The notes under the pieces: generated by a model | Told to the model about the DNA's origin: nothing | Databases searched by the model: none | The model's input: the letters and a program-made list of their open reading frames with translations, nothing else | Translations under genes and position numbers: made by a program | Assembly (NCBI RefSeq): GCF_900156495.1 | Contig: NZ_FTNT01000015.1 | Span: 1 to 64,000, forward strand | Direction of reading: 5' to 3' | Origin: Williamsia sterculiae | Lineage (GTDB): Bacteria; Actinomycetota; Actinomycetes; Mycobacteriales; Mycobacteriaceae | Length of the DNA: 64,000 bases | Part shown: positions 35,100 to 44,258 of the stretch, piece after piece | How positions within the stretch are numbered: position 1 is the stretch's first letter | How the letters are laid out: every line of letters begins with the position of its first letter

Positions 35100-37469
35100 T
35101 CACAGGTCGCCGGGCAGTTTGTCGCGACGGATCCCGCGCCACACGGGATGGCGCAGGTGTCCCGATCCCGTCCAGTCCATGTAGCGCACGTCGCCCACCA
35201 GCTTGGGCAGCACCCAGACCGCGTCCTGTTCGATGGGCCGGTCGAGCTTGTCCACGAAGGGTGACGATCGGCGCCGGAGCGGTTCGAGTTCGTCGGCCAG
35301 TGCCCGCAACTGTCGTTCGGTGAACCCGGTACCGACCCGGCCCACGTACCGCAATCCGGTCGATTCCGGCAACCCGACGAGAAGTGACCCGATACCGTTG
35401 GTGCGGTTGCCCTTTCCGGGCCGCCAACCGCCGACTATCACCTCGATGTCGCGCCAATTCTTGTGTTTGAGCCACGACGCCGACCGACGGCCCTGCTGGT
35501 AGACGGAGTCGCGGCGTTTGGCGACCGCACCCTCGTAACCCTTCTCCCGACTGACTTCCGCTGCTCTGCCACCGGGGCCGGGGAGCAGCGGAGGGACCTG
35601 CACCGCGTTGTCACCGGTGAACAGCGGTGCGAGTTCGTCCAGCACCTGGCGGCGGCCCGACCACGGGGTGCGCAACAGCGATCTGCCGTTGAGAAAGAGC
35701 ACGTCGAACAGCATGAGTTTGATCGTGCACTGTTCGCCGGTGGCGTTGCGGGCCGCGAGCAGCGAGAAGTTGGTGTGGCCCGAGGAATCCAGAGCCACGA
35801 CCTCACCGTCGAGCACCACGTCGAGCAATCCGAGGTCGTCGACGATGCCGCCGAGTTCGGGGAACTCCGTGGTCATGTCGATGCCGGAGCGGGTGATCAA
35901 CCGCAGCTTCCCATCGAGATATTCGACGATGAGCCGGTAGCCGTCCCACTTGCCCTCGAAGGCCCAGGCCTCGTCCGAGAGGTTCTCGATCGACTCCTCG
36001 GTGGCCAGCATGGGGCGTGGGTCGCGTAGCGAGTCGGGGGTGATGGGCCGCGGCTCGTCCGACATCAGATGGGCGAGCCAGTTCTTGTCCCCGGTCCTGA
36101 TCAGCGCGTATCGACCCTGGATCCGGTCACCGCGTAGCCGCACGATGACCTCGTCCGGGCGCCATTTCTCCGTCTCGTAGGTGCCGCGGTCCCAGATCTC
36201 GACGTGACCGCCACCGTATTCACCCGCGGGGATGTCCCCGGCGAAGTCGGCGTAATCCATCGGGTGGTCCTCGGTCTGCACCGCCAACCGGTTCTGGCCG
36301 CTGTCGGCGGGAAGGTTCTTCGGCACCGCCCAGGAGACGAGCACGCCGTCGCGTTCGAGGCGGAAGTCGTAGTGCAGTCGGCGAGCGTGGTGTTCCTGGA
36401 TGACGAAGATCGGCCCGCGCTCGCGATCCGCACCCGCCGACTCGTTGTCGCCGAACGGCTCGGGTGTGCGGGCCTCGTCGCGTTTGCGCCGGTATTCGCT
36501 GAGATCGACCACCGGGCGGTCCGATTCGGTGACCGGCTCGTCGTCCGTCTCCGACCGGCCGGAACGGACGGGCGCCCGGTCGAGATCCGCGAGGAGATCG
36601 CCGTCGACCTCGACACGTTCCAACACCTCCGTGAACAGCAGCTGGCGGATATCGCTGCGCGCGAGCTCTTCCCAGGACCGCGGCGCGGCGGCCCACGGCT
36701 GCTCGCGACCGCGCAACGAGTAGGGGGCCAGCGTGGTCTTGGACGCGCTGTTCTGGCTCCAGTCGATGAAGACCTTGCCGGTACGCACCGCCCGGTTCAT
36801 CACCGCGGTCACCGTCTCGGGATGTCGCGCGGCGAGCGACATGGCGATCTGTTTCGCCACCGATCGCGCGCCGTCGGCGGAGACCGGCCGATCGAGGCCG
36901 GCGTATACGTGAATACCTTTGCTGCCGCTGGTCACCGGATAGGACCGCAGACCCACCCCGTCGAGTAGATCGCGCACCATCACCGCGATCTCCGCACACC
37001 GGGACAGGTCAACTCCCGGCCCGGGGTCGAGGTCGAGGACGATGCGGTCGGCGAGGCGGGGGACATCGGGACCGTCGACGTCGGCGGGGACGGCCCACTG
37101 GGGCACGTGCAGTTCGAGCGCACCCTGCTGGCCGAACCAGATCAGGTCGGCACGCTCACCGGCCAGAGGGTACGAGACGTTCCCGTCACGACCGGTGCTG
37201 CGGTGCGCTATCTCCACCCGATCTATCCACTCCGGCGTCCCTGCGGGCAGATTCTTCTCGAAGAACGGCTCGGAGTCGACACCGTCGGGCCAGCGCTTGC
37301 GGGTGACCGGCCGCCGGTGCACGTGCGGCAACAGCACCTCGGCGATCCGGTTGTAATAGTCGATGACCTCGGCTTTCCGGGTCCCGGTCGCGGGGTAGAG
37401 CACCTTGTCGAGGTTGGTGACCGCGATGCGATGACCGTCGACGTCAAGGGTGTTCCTGGTGGCACACAC
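35100..37469 (-). CDS. ligD: Multifunctional DNA ligase D (polymerase-phosphoesterase-ligase)
   Basis: The protein has 789 residues, ordered as in M. tuberculosis LigD. An N-terminal primase-type polymerase (about 1-290: TNLDKVLYPATGTRKAEVIDYY, LDLDPGPGVDLSRCAEIA with metal-binding Asps) comes first. A 3'-phosphoesterase follows (from about 350: FVIQEHHARRLHYDFRLE, WAVPKNLP). The ATP-dependent ligase is C-terminal, with nucleotidyl Lys in FEGKWDGYR near 506. With Ku it repairs double-strand breaks by end joining. GGGAGGAG seven bases before the GTG fixes the start. It is divergent from ku, sharing a 138-base promoter region. Confidence 0.96.
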   Translation of the reverse strand: MCATRNTLDVDGHRIAVTNLDKVLYPATGTRKAEVIDYYNRIAEVLLPHVHRRPVTRKRWPDGVDSEPFFEKNLPAGTPEWIDRVEIAHRSTGRDGNVSYPLAGERADLIWFGQQGALELHVPQWAVPADVDGPDVPRLADRIVLDLDPGPGVDLSRCAEIAVMVRDLLDGVGLRSYPVTSGSKGIHVYAGLDRPVSADGARSVAKQIAMSLAARHPETVTAVMNRAVRTGKVFIDWSQNSASKTTLAPYSLRGREQPWAAAPRSWEELARSDIRQLLFTEVLERVEVDGDLLADLDRAPVRSGRSETDDEPVTESDRPVVDLSEYRRKRDEARTPEPFGDNESAGADRERGPIFVIQEHHARRLHYDFRLERDGVLVSWAVPKNLPADSGQNRLAVQTEDHPMDYADFAGDIPAGEYGGGHVEIWDRGTYETEKWRPDEVIVRLRGDRIQGRYALIRTGDKNWLAHLMSDEPRPITPDSLRDPRPMLATEESIENLSDEAWAFEGKWDGYRLIVEYLDGKLRLITRSGIDMTTEFPELGGIVDDLGLLDVVLDGEVVALDSSGHTNFSLLAARNATGEQCTIKLMLFDVLFLNGRSLLRTPWSGRRQVLDELAPLFTGDNAVQVPPLLPGPGGRAAEVSREKGYEGAVAKRRDSVYQQGRRSASWLKHKNWRDIEVIVGGWRPGKGNRTNGIGSLLVGLPESTGLRYVGRVGTGFTERQLRALADELEPLRRRSSPFVDKLDRPIEQDAVWVLPKLVGDVRYMDWTGSGHLRHPVWRGIRRDKLPGDL

Positions 37470-37607
37470 GCACCTGCTCCTCCCGCTCTGATCATGCCGC
37501 TCTGATCATGCTCGGACACCCCGGCCGCGGCCGACGCCGACGCACCCCACCGACTGTGTTTGTCGCAGGGGGCTGCGTCAAGCGCCTGTTACCTGCAAAA
37601 TGAGGTG

Positions 37608-38609
37608 ATGCGGTCGATCTGGAAAGGTGATCTGAGCTTTGGCCTGGTCAACGTACCGGTCAAGGTCTACTCGGCGACGGAGAGTCACGACCGCCGGTCG
37701 CATCAGGTCGACTCCAAGGACGGCACCCGGATCCGGTACCGCAAGGTTCGGGAGGGCACCGACGAGGAGGTCGAGTTCGCCGACATCGCCAACGCCTACG
37801 AGTCGGAGACCGGGCAGACCGTGGTGTTGTCCAAGGATGACCTCGCCGGGCTGCCGGTGCAGCGCAGCCCCGAGATCTCCATCACCGAGTTCGTGCCCGT
37901 CGACGAGGTCGACCCCATCTTCTTCGACAAGCCCTATTACCTGGAACCGGCGTCCAAGTCGCCCAAGGCCTATGTGCTGTTGCGTCAGGCACTGCAGGAC
38001 ACCGACCGACTGGCCATCGCGACCTTCACCTTGCGTAACCGGACCAGACTCGCCGCACTGCGGGTGGTGGGAAACGTGATGACGTTGCAGACGCTGCTGT
38101 GGCCGGACGAGGTACGCAAGCCCGATTTCGGATTCCTGGACGACGACATCCCCATCCGGCCGCAGGAACTGAAGATGGCGTCGTCGCTCATCGATTCCAT
38201 GGCAGCGGATTTCGATCCGGGGCAGTACGAGGACACCTATCAGGAGGAGTTGGCCAAACTGATCGAGGCCAAGGCCGACGGTTCGGAGGCGTTCCCGACC
38301 GACGAGACCGACAGCGGTGACAGCGACGACGATTCCGACGTCGCCGATCTGCTGGCCGCATTGCGCGCTTCGGTGAAGGACCGCGGGGGTGACGCCGAGG
38401 ACTCCGACGACGGGGACTCCAACGGGGGGGAGTCCTCGTCCACGACCGAGAAGCCACCCGCCAAGAAGACCGCGACGAAAAAGGCGGCCGCGAAGAAGGC
38501 GCCGACCAAGAAGGCCGCCGCGAAGTCGTCGACGACGAAGACAGCGGCCAAGAAGACAGCGGCGAAGAAGACGCCGGCCAAGAAGGCCGCCGACCGCAAA
38601 GCGGGCTGA
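37608..38609 (+). CDS. ku: Ku protein for non-homologous end joining
   Basis: This 333-residue protein has a homodimeric Ku core in the first 240 residues: MRSIWKGDLSFGLVNVPVKVYSATE, RIRYRKVREG, FFDKPYYLEPA, and ALRVVGNVMTLQTLLWPDEVRKPDF. It rings DNA ends and recruits LigD. After the core comes an acidic stretch (DETDSGDSDDDSD) and then a tail of about 50 residues made of KKTA/KKAAAKKAP/AKKTP units, like histone H1. Such tails add DNA affinity, as in long mycobacterial Kus, while M. tuberculosis Ku lacks most of it. The ATG at 37608 is the family start. It is divergent from ligD. Confidence 0.95.
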   Translation: MRSIWKGDLSFGLVNVPVKVYSATESHDRRSHQVDSKDGTRIRYRKVREGTDEEVEFADIANAYESETGQTVVLSKDDLAGLPVQRSPEISITEFVPVDEVDPIFFDKPYYLEPASKSPKAYVLLRQALQDTDRLAIATFTLRNRTRLAALRVVGNVMTLQTLLWPDEVRKPDFGFLDDDIPIRPQELKMASSLIDSMAADFDPGQYEDTYQEELAKLIEAKADGSEAFPTDETDSGDSDDDSDVADLLAALRASVKDRGGDAEDSDDGDSNGGESSSTTEKPPAKKTATKKAAAKKAPTKKAAAKSSTTKTAAKKTAAKKTPAKKAADRKAG

Positions 38610-38629
38610 CGCTCAGCTACGCCTGTCCA

Positions 38630-38680
38630 CTCCGTCCTTCATCCCGCTCCGTCCTTCATCCCGCTCCGTCCTTCATCCCG
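38630..38680. repeat. Three perfect 17-bp tandem repeats between ku and panE-like gene
   Basis: CTCCGTCCTTCATCCCG occurs three times without a gap (38630, 38647, 38664). The array lies between two convergent genes; the third copy covers the stop codon of the minus-strand reductase, and the first begins about 20 bases after the ku stop. Slippage of a gene end is the likely source. Confidence 0.93.
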
Positions 38681-39554
38681 GTCCATCACTGACCGCCGCC
38701 AACAGCGGGGTCACCACATCACTGATGGGCGTGGGTATTCCGTGCTCCCGGCCGCGGCGCGCGATGACGTCGTTGCGGATCCGCCACTCGAGGGGGCGCC
38801 CGGCCTCGCGGTCGGCGAGGATCGACGTCCCCATGTCGGTCGGATAGGCGCGAAAGCTGTCGACGATCTCCTGCGGCACCGTGTCACCCAGCGTCGCCCC
38901 CTCCGCGCGAGCCACTGCCAAACACTCGTGCAGGTAGGACAGGGACAGCGCAGCGATGTCGTCGCGGCGGAACACACCCGCGCGGCGCCCACTGAGCGCC
39001 ATCAGCCCGGCGACCGCGTTCTGCAGCAGTTTCCGCCACGCCACCGATGTGAAGTCGGCGTCGAGTTCGACGGCGCACCGCGATCCGCGCAGCGCCTCCG
39101 CGACGATCTGCGACGCCGACGAGTCGGGCAGCGTCAACCGAGCGGCGCCGCGCAGCCACACCGATCCGTCCGGTTGTGTCTGCGCCGGAAACCAGACCAC
39201 CGACGGCACCACCGGGCAACCGGCCACCAAGGGCGTCACCATCGCCACCTGCTCCACACCGTTCTGCAGAACGCAGACGACGGTCTCCGGGTGACACAGG
39301 GTCGACAGCCACCCCGCCGCCGCATCGATCTGGGTCGATTTCACCGCGAGGAAGACGATGTCGGCGGGGTGGGTCACCGCCGCGGGATCGGTGTCCACCG
39401 GACCGGGAACGATCACGTGCTCGCCATCGGCGCGCAGTTCCAGCCGAGCCCGCGCGGTACGCCCGTACAGGCGTGGAGCGGCGCCGGATTCGTACAACGC
39501 GGCCGCGACCGTGGTGCCGATCGCGCCGGGCCCGACCACTGCAACAGAATTCAC
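38673..39554 (-). CDS. 2-dehydropantoate 2-reductase-like protein
   Basis: The protein has about 293 residues. ApbA/PanE hallmarks are VAVVGPGAIGTTVAAALYESG (NADPH loop), LAVKSTQIDAAAGWL (catalytic-domain Lys), VCVLQNGVEQ and FTSVAWRKLLQNAVAGLMALSG (second catalytic Lys). PanE reduces ketopantoate to pantoate for coenzyme A; many actinobacteria have several paralogues with other substrates, so no symbol is given. The GTG at 39554 places the Rossmann loop at the start, while the frame is open to 39605 without a better site. The C-terminal stop lies in a 17-base tandem repeat. Confidence 0.87.
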   Translation of the reverse strand: MNSVAVVGPGAIGTTVAAALYESGAAPRLYGRTARARLELRADGEHVIVPGPVDTDPAAVTHPADIVFLAVKSTQIDAAAGWLSTLCHPETVVCVLQNGVEQVAMVTPLVAGCPVVPSVVWFPAQTQPDGSVWLRGAARLTLPDSSASQIVAEALRGSRCAVELDADFTSVAWRKLLQNAVAGLMALSGRRAGVFRRDDIAALSLSYLHECLAVARAEGATLGDTVPQEIVDSFRAYPTDMGTSILADREAGRPLEWRIRNDVIARRGREHGIPTPISDVVTPLLAAVSDGPG

Positions 39555-39710
39555 GTCCACTGATGTTGCCACGGTGGGACCGGTCACGTAGGCGAGCCCG
39601 GACATGACCGGCCCCGCCGTATCCCTGCGATGTCCGGTGCCATGGCTCGACCGCGGATACGATCCGCATCAGTGGATCGGTCGATCAACTTCGACGGAGA
39701 GGCGCGCCCC

Positions 39711-40343
39711 GTGGTGAGACTGAGTGTGCAGGAGCGTCGTCACGCGGCCGTGGTCAGTGCGTTGCGGGTGATCGCCGCCGACGGGGTCGAGGCGGCGACC
39801 ACCCGTCGTATAGCCGACGAGGCAGGTGTGGCGCAGTCCAGTCTCTTCTACGCGTTCGACTCGCGTGACGACCTGCTCGAGGCCGTCGTCGAATACGGGA
39901 TCGCCCAGGAGTTGGCCGCGATGGGCCGATGGCTCCACGACCTCGCCGAGATAGACAAGACGACCGACGTCGACGCGTCGGTTCTCATCCGAACGGCTCT
40001 GGGCGCCTACGTCGAGAGCCTCGTCGCCGACCCCGACCGTGAGCACGCATTGGTCGCCCTCGCGCTCTACGCGCGTCGCACACCCGGACTGGAGCTCCTG
40101 TCGGCACGGCTGTACGCCGGTTACGACGACGTGGTGATCCGCCTGCTCGACGAGTTGACCCGGATCACCGGTCGGAGGTGGTCGGTGCCCGGTGAGCGGT
40201 TGGCACCGATCACGGTCGCCCTCACCGACGGCATCACGCTGGCGCATCTGAACACCCGCGACAGCGCCCGTGTCGAGGCGATCCTGGACGGTGCCGTGGA
40301 CCTGCTGACCGGTTATCTGGCAGGCACCGATGAACAGCACTGA
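39711..40343 (+). CDS. TetR family transcriptional regulator
   Basis: The protein has 210 residues if it starts at the GTG before VRLSVQERR, where the TetR domain normally begins; GAGAGG lies about eight bases upstream. In-frame starts at 39630 and 39672 are possible, and a TACGAT box at 39658 would make 39672 leaderless. The DNA-binding part is GVEAATTRRIADEAGVAQSSLFYAFDSRDDLLEAVVEYG. The ligand domain is a TetR_C type with no recognised specificity. It overlaps the MFS gene by 14 bases and most likely controls it. Confidence 0.88.
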   Translation: MVRLSVQERRHAAVVSALRVIAADGVEAATTRRIADEAGVAQSSLFYAFDSRDDLLEAVVEYGIAQELAAMGRWLHDLAEIDKTTDVDASVLIRTALGAYVESLVADPDREHALVALALYARRTPGLELLSARLYAGYDDVVIRLLDELTRITGRRWSVPGERLAPITVALTDGITLAHLNTRDSARVEAILDGAVDLLTGYLAGTDEQH

Positions 40344-41592
40344 CCACGTGGGAATGTCGCGACGTCGGTGGATCTCGATCTACACACTGATCTGGACCGT
40401 CGTCTGGGCCACCCAGCTGATCCCAGTTCAGTTGCTCGTGCCGTTGCAACTGAACACCTCCGACGCCGCCGACCGGTGGGTCGCGGGTGTGGTGCACACC
40501 GGGCTGGTTCTCCTGGTCGGCGGCATCAGCACCCTGCTCGTGGGGCCGGCAGCGGGGTGGATCTCCGATCGACTGCCGGGTGGGCATCGGCGCCGCCCGG
40601 TCGCGTTCGCCGGAACGTTGTTCACGGCGGTCGGGCTGCTGGGGCTGGCCTTCGTGAGCTCACCGATCCCGGTCGCTATCGCCTGGGTGGTCGCCTCCGC
40701 CGGATTCGGCACCCTCAGCGGTGCTCTCCTCGCGCTGATCGCCGACCAGCTGACACGCGGCGAACGCGGAGCCGCATCCGCCGCGGTCTCGGTGGCGCAG
40801 GCGGTGGGGCTCATCGTCGGTATGGGCGTGATCGTGACCCTCGATCTCGGGGTGCGCGGGGGGTACCTGGTGCTCGCAGTCGCCTCCGTCGTCGTCGTGG
40901 GGACCTGTGCGGCAGTACTTCCCGATCCCGCACCACCCGTCGTCGCAGGGTCCGGCACAGGCGTGCGCGGGGACATGTCGTCGCTGCGCGACGCGCCGTT
41001 CCTGTGGTTCCTCGGCAGCAGACTCACCATCAACCTGGGCAATGCGCTGGCCGTCTCCCTGCTGCTGTTCTTCCTGATGCATGGTCTACGGGTCGCGGAT
41101 GCAGAGCGCACGCTGCTGCTGTTGACCGTGGTCTACGTGGTGGCCGCGATCGTCACGTCGGCGGTCACCGGGATCGCGACCGATCGCGGCAGCAGGCGCG
41201 TCCCCTACGTCGTCACCTCGGCAGTCGTACAGGCACTGGCGGCGGTGCTGATCGTCACAGGCCCCACGGTTCCGGTCACCGTCGTGGGTGGGGTGCTCGC
41301 GGGCGTCGGTTACGGCATGTACTCCACGGCGGGTCTCGCGCTGGGCACCGATCTGCTGCCCTTTCCCGATGCGCACGGGCGTGACCTGGCGATCGTCAAC
41401 GCGGTACAGACCGCACCGCAGTTGGGTGGCCCGATGGTCGGCGCGCTGTTGGTCAGTGCGACCGGCGATTTCACCGCACTGTTCGTGGCGTCCGCGGCGC
41501 TCTCGACACTGGGGGCGGCCCTCACGCTGCCGCTACGCCGGGGCGAAACCCGTCGCCGACACGGTCAGTCGCCCAGCACCCTCCGCAGATAG
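40330..41592 (+). CDS. MFS transporter
   Basis: The protein has 420 residues with about twelve membrane helices and the loop AGWISDRLPGGHRRRPVAFAG as MFS motif A. The closest layout is that of efflux or sugar-type facilitators with a long N-terminal helix (RRRWISIYTLIWTVVWATQLIPVQLLVPLQL). The substrate is unknown. Translation begins inside the preceding tetR gene (14-base overlap), so the regulator and transporter form one unit. The 3' end runs 28 bases into the convergent lactone oxidase gene, so the two ends share sequence on opposite strands. Confidence 0.9.
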   Translation: MNSTDHVGMSRRRWISIYTLIWTVVWATQLIPVQLLVPLQLNTSDAADRWVAGVVHTGLVLLVGGISTLLVGPAAGWISDRLPGGHRRRPVAFAGTLFTAVGLLGLAFVSSPIPVAIAWVVASAGFGTLSGALLALIADQLTRGERGAASAAVSVAQAVGLIVGMGVIVTLDLGVRGGYLVLAVASVVVVGTCAAVLPDPAPPVVAGSGTGVRGDMSSLRDAPFLWFLGSRLTINLGNALAVSLLLFFLMHGLRVADAERTLLLLTVVYVVAAIVTSAVTGIATDRGSRRVPYVVTSAVVQALAAVLIVTGPTVPVTVVGGVLAGVGYGMYSTAGLALGTDLLPFPDAHGRDLAIVNAVQTAPQLGGPMVGALLVSATGDFTALFVASAALSTLGAALTLPLRRGETRRRHGQSPSTLRR

Positions 41593-42872
41593 CGGTTGCT
41601 GAACACGCGATGCGGATCCATCCGGTCGCGGACGGCGAGGAACTCGTCGAAGCGGGGGTAGACGCGTCGCAGGTACGCGGCGTCACGGGTGTGCATCTTG
41701 CCCCAGTGCGGTCGCCCGCCGTGGCCGACCATGATCGCCTCGACATCGGCGAAGTACGCCGCGGCCGCCCTGGTGTCATCCCGGTGATACCGGTGCACGG
41801 CAACGTAACCACTGACGCGGCCGGCGGCGGTGGACACCATCAGGTCATCGGCGGCGGCCGCGCGTACCTCGACCGGAAAGCTCACCCGATGACGACGTGC
41901 GTCGATCATGCGACGCACTTCGCTCATCGCGGCGGGGATCTCGTCGAGCGGGATCGCGTACTCCATCTCTCGGAACCGGACCCGTCGCGGCGACGTGAAC
42001 ACCTCCGCCGACGACGCGGTGACCGTGCGATCGGACAAGGCAGCTCCCGCCAGCTTGCCGATGCCGGGAACGAGTCCCGGTGCCCGGGCACCGAGTTCGC
42101 ACAGCGCGCCGAACAACCCGTTGCTCAACACCTCGTCGTCGAAGACGCGGCGAATCCGACCGGGCCCGGAGAACGGGGTGTCGGCGGGGACACGGACATT
42201 GGTCTTGGTCAACGCGGTACCGGTGTGCGGGAACCAGTAGAACTCGTGATGGTCGGTGCTGGTGACACGCTCGGAAAACGCCTCGACGGCGTCATCGATA
42301 CCGACGGATCTCTGCTCGGCGCGCAGACCGAATGCGGGGACACATTCGATGGTGAGGTCGACGACGATCCCCAGTGCGCCGAGGCCGATCGCGATGGCAT
42401 TCATGTCGGGGTCACCGCGTCGTACCGTGTGCACGAGGCCGGTGCCGTCGACGAGTGTGGCGCCGACGATCTGTGTCGCGATCCCGCCGAATCGGAGCCC
42501 GGTGCCATGGGTGCCGGTGCCGGTGGCGCCGGCGATGGTCTGTCGGTCGATGTCGCCGAGATTGGTCATGGCCAGACCGTGTGGGGCGAGTAGACCGGGG
42601 ATCTCGTGCAGCCGGGTACCACCACGCAGGGTCACCAGGTGCCCGTCGACACCGACCAGACCTCGCAGATCAGACAGCTCCACCTGCACGTCCTCCGGCG
42701 TCGCGATACCCGAGAAGCTGTGGCCCGACCCCACGGGCCGCAGGCGGCGGCCAGTCGTTGCAGCCTCGCCGACGAGCTCGACGACCTCCTCCGTGCTACC
42801 AGGACGGGACACCGACGACGGCGTGGCGGCCTCGGTGCGACCCCAGTTGCGCCATGTCCGACGGTCGTTCAC
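41565..42872 (-). CDS. D-arabinono-1,4-lactone oxidase family protein
   Basis: This 435-residue flavoenzyme of the vanillyl-alcohol-oxidase fold has RPVGSGHSFSGIA (FAD pyrophosphate loop), TIAGATGTGTHGTGLRFGG (second FAD segment) and a C-terminal ALO domain ending PHRVFSNRYLRRVLGD. HWGKMHTRDA near the end is the family's substrate-side motif. It oxidises sugar lactones such as arabinono- or gulono-lactone. No CxxH covalent-flavin motif is obvious. The start is GTG at 42872, overlapping the aldolase-like gene stop by 4 bases; the frame beyond is that gene's shadow. Confidence 0.9.
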   Translation of the reverse strand: MNDRRTWRNWGRTEAATPSSVSRPGSTEEVVELVGEAATTGRRLRPVGSGHSFSGIATPEDVQVELSDLRGLVGVDGHLVTLRGGTRLHEIPGLLAPHGLAMTNLGDIDRQTIAGATGTGTHGTGLRFGGIATQIVGATLVDGTGLVHTVRRGDPDMNAIAIGLGALGIVVDLTIECVPAFGLRAEQRSVGIDDAVEAFSERVTSTDHHEFYWFPHTGTALTKTNVRVPADTPFSGPGRIRRVFDDEVLSNGLFGALCELGARAPGLVPGIGKLAGAALSDRTVTASSAEVFTSPRRVRFREMEYAIPLDEIPAAMSEVRRMIDARRHRVSFPVEVRAAAADDLMVSTAAGRVSGYVAVHRYHRDDTRAAAAYFADVEAIMVGHGGRPHWGKMHTRDAAYLRRVYPRFDEFLAVRDRMDPHRVFSNRYLRRVLGD

Positions 42873-44125
42873 AGGAAACACCGTCCCTCGCCGCGGTACG
42901 TGGGCACGGTGTCGCCGACCCGACCGTCTCCGTCCGCGTCGCGCTCGATCACGGCCACAGTGTCCGCACGTTCGCACACCTCTCCGGATTTGGTGTGCCG
43001 GAACCAGACCCGGTCACCGATGCGCAGCGACGACGTCGCGCTGCCTCGTAACGGGGTCTGTACCTCGCCCGCGGCCTCGGTGTCGACGTAGTCCAGACCG
43101 GCCGGCCACACCGGCTGTGGCAGGCGATCGCGTGCGGGCGGACCCGACGCGATCCAGCCGCCGCCGGCGCAGGTCACCAACCCCGGGCCGGGAATGCGGG
43201 TGACGTCGAGTCCGAACGACAACGCCGGCGCCGGACGGAAACGGGCGTAACCGTCGAACAGGTGACCCCCGAACAGGCCACTGCCGACGGCGATGTCGGT
43301 GACCGCCCGGTCCCGCGACGTCGCCTCCACCGACCCTGTGCCACCAGCGTTGACGATCTGCAGTTCGGCGAGTTCACCGAGCGCGGCGACGACGGCGCCG
43401 CGCCGGCGGCGCAGTTCGATCATCGACGCGGCTTGCATCGAGCGCACCGCGGCGTTCATCATCCGGCGGCCGGGAACGGCGTTTGTCACCCCGGCCACCT
43501 GCGCCTCGTACGACATCACACCCACGAGGTCGAAACCCGGTCGGGCGACGATCTGCCTGGCGAGTGCGACGGCGTCCACGCGCCGGTGGACCGGCGACCG
43601 CCGCACCCCGAGGTGCACGCGACCGAACAACCGCAGGGACGCGTCGAGGTCGACGGCCACGCGCACCACCGGTCGACGGCCGGGTGGCGCCACCGCGTCG
43701 ATCACATCGAGATGGTCCACGGAATCGACCAGCAGGGTGACCCGTTGGGTGGCGACCTCGTCGGCGAGCAGGCGGGCGATGGCTGATCGCCGCACGCTGG
43801 GATAACCCATGAGCACGTCGCGAACGCCGGACGCGGTCGCCAACCACTGCGCCTCGGCCAGGTCGTAGGCGAGGACACCGCCGAACCCGTCCAGACCCAG
43901 GACACGGTCGATGACCGACCGCACCCGGACCGACTTCGACGCGATGCGCAACGGGACCCCGCTGGAGCGGCGGCGTAGGTCGGCGATGTTGTGGTCGAGT
44001 GCCGCGAGATCGAGGGCCAGGACGGGGGCGTCGAGCCCGCTGCGGGTGACCGCCCGGTCGAGGCCTGTCCAGTACCGGTCCGGATCGTCACGCCAGAGAT
44101 CCGGAGCCGAGGTCCGGTCCGTCAT
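42869..44125 (-). CDS. Amino-acid deaminase/aldolase (alanine-racemase-fold PLP enzyme)
   Basis: The protein has 418 residues. It has the fold-type III PLP barrel of alanine racemase and D-threonine aldolase: APVLALDLAALDHNIADLRRRSSGVPLRIASKSVR, where the Lys after AS binds PLP. Further on are GVMSYEAQVAGV, LQIVNAGGTGSVEAT (phosphate-binding Gly-rich loop) and GLVTCAGGGWIASG. The C-terminal D-serine-dehydratase-like domain lies beyond residue 320. It could deaminate a beta-hydroxy amino acid or cleave it to glycine and an aldehyde. ATG at 44125. It overlaps the lactone oxidase gene; the pairing is a conserved-looking operon. Confidence 0.87.
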   Translation of the reverse strand: MTDRTSAPDLWRDDPDRYWTGLDRAVTRSGLDAPVLALDLAALDHNIADLRRRSSGVPLRIASKSVRVRSVIDRVLGLDGFGGVLAYDLAEAQWLATASGVRDVLMGYPSVRRSAIARLLADEVATQRVTLLVDSVDHLDVIDAVAPPGRRPVVRVAVDLDASLRLFGRVHLGVRRSPVHRRVDAVALARQIVARPGFDLVGVMSYEAQVAGVTNAVPGRRMMNAAVRSMQAASMIELRRRRGAVVAALGELAELQIVNAGGTGSVEATSRDRAVTDIAVGSGLFGGHLFDGYARFRPAPALSFGLDVTRIPGPGLVTCAGGGWIASGPPARDRLPQPVWPAGLDYVDTEAAGEVQTPLRGSATSSLRIGDRVWFRHTKSGEVCERADTVAVIERDADGDGRVGDTVPTYRGEGRCFL

Positions 44126-44258
44126 CGGCACCCCCTGCGCGGTTGCTGTCGCTTGAGTTGATCGAACGATCAAGTTCAGGCTATCCGAGACCCATGATCG
44201 GCGGGTGGGAACCGCACGACCCCCGGTGGGAACGGACAGACCTGGCACTCTGGAGACA

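Noticed and set aside
38389-38847. Arg/Pro-rich frame over the end of ku
   Set aside because: It is the shifted reading of the Lys-Ala repeats of Ku, with no independent ribosome site.
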